Below, one piece after another: positions 58,440 through 64,000 of a DNA stretch of 64,000 bases (its first letter is position 1; every line of letters begins with the position of its first letter). The stretch covers positions 868,001 through 932,000 of the forward strand of contig CP046174.1 in the NCBI GenBank assembly GCA_017161075.1, read 5' to 3'. A program made the position numbers and the translations under genes. The DNA is from Erysipelotrichaceae bacterium 66202529 (lineage in GTDB: Bacteria > Bacillota_I > Bacilli_A > Erysipelotrichales > Erysipelotrichaceae). The notes under the pieces were generated by a model. That model was given only the letters and a program-made list of their open reading frames with translations. It was not told where the DNA came from and ran no database searches.

Positions 58440-60734
58440 TTATTCTTTACGTTTTTTCTTTTTTCCTAAAAGAGTTGCCATATATCCAGCAGACAACAAG
58501 CTCATAATTGCAAATAGATGAACTCTAGTATTATCGTTTGTTTCTACACTTTTTGTTTTCTTTGTTTCAATAGGTTTCTTTTCATGTTTTGCATCTGGAG
58601 CTTTTTCATTTTCATAGCTCTCTGTTATTGAGCCTTTATAGTTACCCTTAAAAGTTATAGTTATCATAGTACTTTCACTATCTGAATTCTTATCTACGAC
58701 GTAATCTATTCCTTTTTCAAGTTCCTTTTCCCCATCCTTGATTATGAGATTCTCAACATCCATGTCATTTTTCAGTTCAGGGATTTTGATATTCTCAATG
58801 CCCTTTGGGGTTATCGTGAAGCGGATGATGTCCTCCAGACCTGTATAATTCCCTGTTTCTGTAACGATTGCTTTCGCATACCATGTGCCGGCGTCTGTTG
58901 GAACCTTATCGGTATATGTTCCATCCTTGGAAGCACTGTAGCTGTATAGGGCATCTCCAAATTTTGCTGATGCTTTTAGTGTATTTGCCTGTTCCCCATA
59001 TATCCATCCATTGATTATAGGGCGCTCTTTCCAGCTATTAGTTGCCCGTGAAATCGTGAATTGCATTTTCTCAGAATCTGCTTCATTATAGAAGTCATCT
59101 TCGGCTAAATGGGCCTGTATAGTATAGGTACCAGCATGTGTTGGAACGCTATGAAATGCTTGCCATGAATCACCATTCCATTTCTCATATGTAAAGGTAA
59201 TCTCTCCTCCACTGCCAGATTTATCAATAATTGGTGTTATAGGTTTTCCTGTATATTCCATATCAAGATTTCCTGCTATTTTAATTTTACTGTCATCTTT
59301 TTTTAGATTCAAAGTAACCTTCAGCTTCTTTGGTCCATCCAATGTACTTCCACAATCATATTCATATTCTATTGGGATTCCTCTTTTATAACCACTAACC
59401 ATATTTCCGTGTAATTGAGCACCATTTAGATTAGTAATCTTGCTAGGGTCTATTCCTGGATATAACTTCGTGATATCAAAAGTCTCACCAGGCACCTGGA
59501 TGGTTAGATTAGAATCTGATATTCTAAATTCTGAATCAATCATTTGATTGTTTGTTCCGATATTCAGCCAAGCAAGTGGTGTATCATAGCAGTACAATTG
59601 AATCAAAGCAGGATTACTACTTACATCCAATTCACTGATTTCCGTATTCGCACAGTACAACGCCATCAACTCAGGATTTTTACTGAGGTTCAATTCTTTG
59701 ATTCTAGTATCCTTGCAGCCCAAGTTTCTTAGCTTTGTATTCTTGCTAACGTCTATTTCACTGATTTCTGTATCATTACAATATAAATCTGTCAATTCAG
59801 TTATGTTGTGGACATCTAAAGTATTGATTTTTGTACTTGAATAATCCAAATACTTTAATTTAGTATTATTATTAATATCTAAGGTATTGATTTTTGTACT
59901 TGCGCAAGCAAACGTTTTCAGATTAAGATTCCTACTGATATCCAATTCTTCAATAGCTGTCCCTGTGCAATTCAATTCATTTAACTCATTGAAATATTCA
60001 ATCCCTTTCACGCTTTTGATACCGCGATTTTCAAATTGTGTAAGATTAATCACCGTAACATTATTTATTTCATCCACAGATAAAACTCCATCTTTATCTG
60101 TATCATATCTATCCCTCACGACTTTCCTAAAAAGTTCATCAGGAAAATTTGTGCTATTGATAGAAATCTCGCCTGCCTTTGGTAAACGAGGGATTGAAAA
60201 AATAAATAGGCTTTGTAATGGGGGCTGGCCATATAATTTATACTGAAATAGGATTTCCCCATAACCATAGGCATTCTCTGTTGCATCCAATCCCTTGGAA
60301 TAAGACACTATAGATGCATTTTCTAATTTGCCTGTATCAACAAGGCTTTTAATGAGTATATCGTTTATTTCCTGTTCTGTTGTTTCATTAGATAAACCAT
60401 AATAATTTATAATATCAGCTATTGCGCCTTCAGCTTCACTAGCATCTGTAATTGCGTTATTTGAATTACTTATCATGGATGAAGTAGCTTTACTATTTAT
60501 TGTCTGGATATCTGATTGTCCTTGTGAAGTGACTATCTTCACATTCGAATGAAAGTTATTTTCTTTTGAAGGTATCCCTTGTTCCAGTTTCTTTCCTTCC
60601 ATTTGTTCTGATAGTGTAATCTGTATGTTCTGATTATCTTCCACTGCATACAGTGCTGTCGGTGATAATATTGCAGTTACGCTAAGTGCTGTTACTGCTA
60701 TTGCTGCTTTCTGTTTCTTTTGACTGTTCATCAT
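58440..60734 (-). CDS. Leucine-rich-repeat cell-surface protein with MBG-like domains and C-terminal anchor
   Basis: A 764-residue secreted protein. Signal peptide at residues about 1-31 (AAIAVTALSVTAILSPTALYA). Then a segment of about 170 residues, an EF-hand/dockerin-like DTDKDGVLSVDEIN near 216, and about eight short leucine-rich repeats (LDISRNLNLKTF, LDINNNTKLKYL, IDVSKNTKLRNL). Two immunoglobulin-like MBG-type domains follow (TYDEY-like GTYTIQAHLAEDDFYNEAD; GTWYAKAIVTETGNYTG). The end is a membrane helix plus KKKKRKE, preceded by VETNDNT where a sortase motif would be. It is much more AT-rich than its neighbours, suggesting transfer. Probably a wall-associated adhesin. Confidence 0.88.
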   Translation of the reverse strand: MMNSQKKQKAAIAVTALSVTAILSPTALYAVEDNQNIQITLSEQMEGKKLEQGIPSKENNFHSNVKIVTSQGQSDIQTINSKATSSMISNSNNAITDASEAEGAIADIINYYGLSNETTEQEINDILIKSLVDTGKLENASIVSYSKGLDATENAYGYGEILFQYKLYGQPPLQSLFIFSIPRLPKAGEISINSTNFPDELFRKVVRDRYDTDKDGVLSVDEINNVTVINLTQFENRGIKSVKGIEYFNELNELNCTGTAIEELDISRNLNLKTFACASTKINTLDINNNTKLKYLDYSSTKINTLDVHNITELTDLYCNDTEISEIDVSKNTKLRNLGCKDTRIKELNLSKNPELMALYCANTEISELDVSSNPALIQLYCYDTPLAWLNIGTNNQMIDSEFRISDSNLTIQVPGETFDITKLYPGIDPSKITNLNGAQLHGNMVSGYKRGIPIEYEYDCGSTLDGPKKLKVTLNLKKDDSKIKIAGNLDMEYTGKPITPIIDKSGSGGEITFTYEKWNGDSWQAFHSVPTHAGTYTIQAHLAEDDFYNEADSEKMQFTISRATNSWKERPIINGWIYGEQANTLKASAKFGDALYSYSASKDGTYTDKVPTDAGTWYAKAIVTETGNYTGLEDIIRFTITPKGIENIKIPELKNDMDVENLIIKDGEKELEKGIDYVVDKNSDSESTMITITFKGNYKGSITESYENEKAPDAKHEKKPIETKKTKSVETNDNTRVHLFAIMSLLSAGYMATLLGKKKKRKE

Positions 60735-61100
60735 GTCTTCTCTCCCTTATTTGTTTTTAAACCTATACCTAATTAGACATATGGTTTTCCACACTGGATT
60801 GCCTTTTTTTATATATTTTGTAAGCTTTTTCCTTGATTTTGACCTTATCTATTTAGGTATGCTATTGTAAATAATGAACTTTATGTACTATAATTACTTC
60901 ATTTCCATATACTCCTGCATCAATACGTTTTCATACACTATACAGTTTTTCAAATCATACTTATCCCTCCTTTATTTTAAACCCTTTCTTATTTTCACTA
61001 TATCAAATTTTGATAATAGTTCAATAGGGTGGCTGCGTAATGCAATTTTTGGCTTCGTATTGCATCAATAATATAAAAAAAGAGAAGGATTTCTCTTTTT
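60735..61100. other. AT-rich intergenic region
   Basis: About 365 very AT-rich bases. A 65-codon plus-strand frame (60874-61071) is hydrophobic by composition only. A minus-strand hairpin just before 61100 (AAAGAGAAGGATTTCTCTTTTTT) may end the decayed gene downstream. Confidence 0.4.
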
Positions 61101-61890
61101 TTAAGCATATGGCTGCGCTATCGATGAACTAGCAATGATATCATTTAAAGAATTTGCAGTATTAGTCATTTCAAGATATTTATTCTTATTGAAATATGTT
61201 CCGTCTAAATCATCGATACTACATAATTCATACTTAATCAATAAATCAATGACTTCTTTACAAACCATCTCCATCTTTTGGGATAGTTCATCTTCATCAT
61301 CGATATAATACAAATCAATGACTCGCTTTTTTAAATTTTTAATCTTTTGATTATCAAATATATCTAATTTTTTTTGCTTTTCTGCCAATTGCTTGATACC
61401 TGCATGTGCCTTGACGATTTTATCTGTTGTACTTAATAATTTTGTTAACTTTTCATCCAACTTCCTATATATAAAACAGTGTCTCATAATATAGAAGTTT
61501 GTTGTTATCCATACAATAGTCTTCAGCGCCTTTGATCTCTGATGTACCGCATCAACTATGAAATGATTCTGATTGATAGACGATGTTTTATAAGTGAAGA
61601 GATTTTCATAACTTGCCTTAAATGACTTAGGCGTAGGTAATAAATCAAAAATTTTTTAATTTCATAATCGTCGATATTTACATCAAGTTTTCTAAGACGA
61701 TTTCCAAAACACTCTTTACAAAATCCTAGGTATTTGTAATTTCTTCAATTATTTCATCACACTTATGATGATAATCCTGTATTTCGCTCATTAAAGCTTT
61801 GAATGCATCATTGATCATATAAGGCACACTTTCAGAAAGATAGCTGTTCGAAAAAGAACAGATATAGTTGTTCTTTAAACGTACAGTCAT
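61101..61890 (-). pseudogene. Decayed gene of unknown family with two homopolymer frameshifts
   Basis: The 129-codon frame 61101-61487 is only the end of a longer gene. Continuing upstream on the minus strand, open coding sequence extends to an ATG at 61890 if two single-base losses are allowed: one in an A run at 61733-61735 and one in an A6T5 run at 61647-61657. The reconstructed protein has about 263 residues and reads smoothly across both joins (EEIT-KYLGFCKECFGN; EIKKF-FDLLPTPKSF). It is rich in Lys, Asp and Ile. The family is not recognised; no ribosome site was seen at 61890. AT-rich like the adjacent surface protein. Confidence 0.7.
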
Positions 61891-62152
61891 GAGGAGGTTT
61901 ATGGGAATATACTATATGGTGTCGCCTGCAATCAATGACATAAAAATTCAGGAATACTCATGCAGGGCTCTCTTATGCATAAGATTCTTAATGGCTTCTT
62001 CACATAAAAAAACCGTTACGATTTCCATCAACCTATAAGGGAAGCCAAGACTACGATGTAACGGTATGCTTTGTGTCAGATTATTTCAGCCTACTTATTT
62101 GTGTATCCTTTATGTTCATATTCCCATAACGAAACCTAGCTGTAAATATCAA
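61891..62152. other. Intergenic remnant region
   Basis: The frame of the decayed gene is open a few codons upstream of 61890 to a TAG. Plus-strand GAGGAGG at 61891-61897 precedes a short ATG frame that I do not trust. Nothing else seen. Confidence 0.35.
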
Positions 62153-62180
62153 TAAAAAAAGCGCTGATATAGAGCGCTTT
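62153..62180 (-). terminator. Terminator of tRNA-Leu copy 1
   Basis: On the minus strand stem AGCGCT / AGCGCT around CTATATC, followed by T7; 12 bases beyond the tRNA 3' end. Confidence 0.82.
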
Positions 62181-62191
62181 TATGCTTATCA

Positions 62192-62277
62192 TGGTGCAGG
62201 AGAAGAGATTTGAACTCTCACGCGATTGCTCGCACTGCCGCCTGAAGACAGCGTGTCTGCCGTTCCACCACTCCTGC
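62192..62277 (-). tRNA. tRNA-Leu (anticodon CAG), copy 1
   Basis: 86 nt including encoded CCA. Acceptor GCAGGAG / CTCCTGC with discriminator A; D-arm region GTGGTGGAACGGCAGAC; anticodon stem CTGTC / GGCAG around loop TTCAGGC, so the anticodon is CAG reading CUG; long class II variable arm TGCGAGCAATCGCG; T arm GAGAGTTCAAATCTC. It reads the leucine codon that is strikingly frequent in the genes of this window. Confidence 0.95.
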
Positions 62278-62597
62278 ATGATTCATGATGCTCAATTATA
62301 ATACACTGAAAATGCTGATTTGTCTACCCCTTATTGAAAAAAAGTCGATATTTATGCCGTTTTAGGTTACATTTCACAGTCTTAAAATTTCGTTAGATGA
62401 ATGCAGCTGTTGCTTATGCTGGATGAATGCGTTCATTCTTAGAGAAGTACAGTATTTTATAATAACAAATACAGATAGAACTGTGAATAACAGCAATATT
62501 ATTTCAAAATACTAGAAATTCATAATTACACATGAGGATATGCAATCGAGTCCGTTGTTTTATAATGTCGGATGTATCGTAACTGATTGTTAAAGCA
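62278..62597. other. Spacer between the tRNA copies
   Basis: About 320 AT-rich bases. No gene. The promoter of copy 1 should lie here but no strong -35/-10 pair was identified. Confidence 0.45.
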
Positions 62598-62624
62598 AAA
62601 AAAAGACGCTGATATAGAGCGTCT
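62598..62624 (-). terminator. Terminator of tRNA-Leu copy 2
   Basis: On the minus strand stem AGACGCT / AGCGTCT around CTATATC, followed by T8. The loop equals that of copy 1, but the stem differs by a compensated change. Confidence 0.85.
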
Positions 62625-62636
62625 GACTCAATAAGC

Positions 62637-62722
62637 TGGTGCAGGAGAAGAGATTTGAACTCTCACGCGATTGCTCGCACTGCCGCCTGAAGACAGCGTG
62701 TCTGCCGTTCCACCACTCCTGC
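62637..62722 (-). tRNA. tRNA-Leu (anticodon CAG), copy 2
   Basis: Identical in all 86 bases to the copy at 62192-62277, in the same orientation, 445 bases apart, with its own terminator. Confidence 0.95.
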
Positions 62723-63165
62723 ATGATTGAGTGCCATATAATAATACAATAAAATCATAAATTTGTCTACCTTAAATTGAGTTTTCTAAGTATGTTTTTC
62801 GTATGCTTGTTTGGATACAGCATGTATATACTTATTTTTGTAATATCTTAACAAAGTGATCTTTCATAGCGTTTCTTTCATAAATCTATTTCTGCTTTGT
62901 TTACATCAATAGCTTATGTAGGATAGCTGAGCCATGTCTTAATAAAATTTTTCATGATAGCATGTACCCCTAACTGAGTTACAAGCGTCCTTTCCTTGTG
63001 CTGAAATCAAATGCAAGCCAGCTTTTCTTTATCTGCTTTTTGCGCTGAAGAATATGCTTCTTATTCAATAGGATATGGATGATATAGGCATATAGAAATG
63101 ATTGAATAATACAAGGCTTGTTTCTTGTTGGTAAATTTTTCTTCCTGAAGTTGCGTCTGATTCCA
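62723..63165. other. Intergenic, no gene seen
   Basis: About 440 AT-rich bases. An 82-codon minus-strand frame (62979-63227) overlaps the start of the next gene and its promoter and is rejected. Confidence 0.45.
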
Positions 63166-63193
63166 TTGTAACTCCAGATAGAAACGATATAAT
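63166..63193 (+). promoter_or_regulatory. Promoter of the XRE-family gene
   Basis: TTGTAA, 16-base spacer, TATAAT, 24 bases before ATG 63218. Confidence 0.6.
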
Positions 63194-63217
63194 AAAGGCA
63201 TGAAAGAAGGAATGGAT

Positions 63218-64000
63218 ATGACAACAATTCATCTTGGCAAAAAGCTTATTTCTCTGAGAAGGGAAGCAAATATGACGCAGGAGGAGCTGGCTGCCTATAT
63301 GGGCGTATCAAAATCCAGTGTATCCAAGTGGGAAACCGAAACAACGCTGCCGGATATACTGCTGCTTCCGCAACTGGCGACCCTATTCAATGTGAGTGTG
63401 GATGAACTTATCGGCTATGAGCCGCAACTGAGTATGAAAGCAGTGAATGAATTTTATATACAGCTTAGCACCGAATGGAGTCAGGATGCAGGGAAAGCGT
63501 ATGAACATAGTGAAGAGCTCATACGAAAATATTATTCCTGTTTTCCTTTTCTATTGCAGATGGCTGTCCTGTATCTGAATCACTATATGCTGCACAAACA
63601 GCCGGATCTCGTTTTAAAACGCTGTGAGGAGTTGTGTAATCGCATCATACAGGAGAGTGAGGAAAATAGTCTTGTAAAGGATGCCATATCCTTGAAAATA
63701 ACGTATCTGTTAGCAAGCAAACAGCCCGCTGAGGCATTGCAGCTGCTGGGGGAGGAGGCAAAGCCAATTGCACAGGACAGTGAAATGATAGCTTCCTGTT
63801 ATCAGATGCTGGGGAAGCCAAAGCAGGCCAGCCGTATTTTTCAGATTTGCATTTATCAGCACCTGCTGTTCGTAATACAGGATATGGCAAATTATATGAT
63901 GCTGAATATAGGGGATGATAAACTATGTGATGAAACAATTCATCGTATACTGGAAATGCTGAAGCTCTTTCACATTGACGCACTTCATACGATTACATCA
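63218..64000 (+). CDS. XRE-family transcriptional regulator with helical-repeat C-terminus, 3' end cut by the window edge
   Basis: The frame is open from 63218 to the end of the window (261 codons, no stop). Residues 5-65 form a Cro/C1-type helix-turn-helix (LGKKLISLRREANMTQEELA, then YMGVSKSSVSKWET and LPDILLLPQLATLFNVSVDELIGY). The rest is helical and TPR-like (YEHSEELIRKYYSCFPFLLQMAVLY, ASKQPAEALQLLGEEAK), as in Rgg/PlcR-like or gut Firmicute XRE-TPR regulators. ATG 63218 has AGAAGG seven bases upstream; ATG 63212 is too close to that site. Confidence 0.88.
   Translation, partial: MTTIHLGKKLISLRREANMTQEELAAYMGVSKSSVSKWETETTLPDILLLPQLATLFNVSVDELIGYEPQLSMKAVNEFYIQLSTEWSQDAGKAYEHSEELIRKYYSCFPFLLQMAVLYLNHYMLHKQPDLVLKRCEELCNRIIQESEENSLVKDAISLKITYLLASKQPAEALQLLGEEAKPIAQDSEMIASCYQMLGKPKQASRIFQICIYQHLLFVIQDMANYMMLNIGDDKLCDETIHRILEMLKLFHIDALHTITS

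Noticed and set aside
60874..61071. 65-codon hydrophobic plus-strand frame
   Set aside because: AT-rich DNA gives Phe/Ile/Tyr-rich frames by chance; no ribosome site.
62979..63227. 82-codon minus-strand frame
   Set aside because: Overlaps the promoter and start of the XRE regulator; no ribosome site.

Overview
The window looks like chromosomal DNA of a low-to-mid GC Firmicute. The gene style (mannose-class PTS operons, a LevR-type regulator with its own sigma-54, many Cof-type HAD phosphatases, class I mannose-6-phosphate isomerases, anaerobic radical SAM chemistry) and heavy CTG leucine usage suggest an anaerobic gut member of the Erysipelotrichia, possibly close to Clostridium innocuum. 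That placement is inference; there is no rRNA or other marker in the window. No phage, insertion sequence or CRISPR array was seen.

Layout. 0-2 kb: two overlapping HAD phosphatases and a small membrane protein. 2.4-4.5 kb: a sugar isomerase/epimerase divergent from a mannose-6-phosphate isomerase. 4.5-7.7 kb: a mannose-family PTS operon (IIA-IIB-IIC-IID) behind a long structured leader. 8.7-11.8 kb, minus strand: a lone GT14 glycosyltransferase, then an SDR reductase/epimerase and DeoC. 11.8-16.6 kb: a GntR regulator, two tandem cupin-type glucose-6-phosphate isomerases, a large mannose-6-phosphate isomerase with an extra kinase-like N-terminal domain, and a second GntR. 17.7-26.9 kb: an EAL protein, RpoN, a LevR-type activator, and a second mannose-class PTS operon with an embedded BtpA-family gene and a textbook sigma-54 promoter. 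27-34 kb: a patatin-like phospholipase, then an ABC transporter with a two-component system. 34.4-38.4 kb: three more HAD phosphatases and a third mannose-6-phosphate isomerase. 38.5-43.6 kb: an HD/HD-GYP protein and a DeoR-FruK-RpiA-oxidoreductase operon. 44-47.4 kb: a sulfatase-maturase-like radical SAM enzyme, membrane proteins and a DeoR regulator. 49-58 kb: a thioesterase, an esterase, a PAS-GAF-GGDEF-EAL protein, an Rpn-family nuclease, an MFS transporter, a frameshifted acyltransferase and a YbjQ-like protein. 58.4-61.9 kb is AT-rich: a leucine-rich surface protein and a decayed gene. Two identical tRNA-Leu(CAG) genes follow, then an XRE regulator that runs off the end.

How it fits together. 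Most of the window handles sugar phosphates: import by two PTS systems, interconversion by five isomerases, reduction/epimerization, aldol cleavage, phosphorylation and dephosphorylation. A shared palindrome (TGTAATTACA) upstream of the isomerase at 3.5 kb and of deoC at 11.7 kb links the first 16 kb into a probable GntR regulon. The second PTS is separately wired through sigma-54 and LevR. Three c-di-GMP-type proteins sit among these modules.
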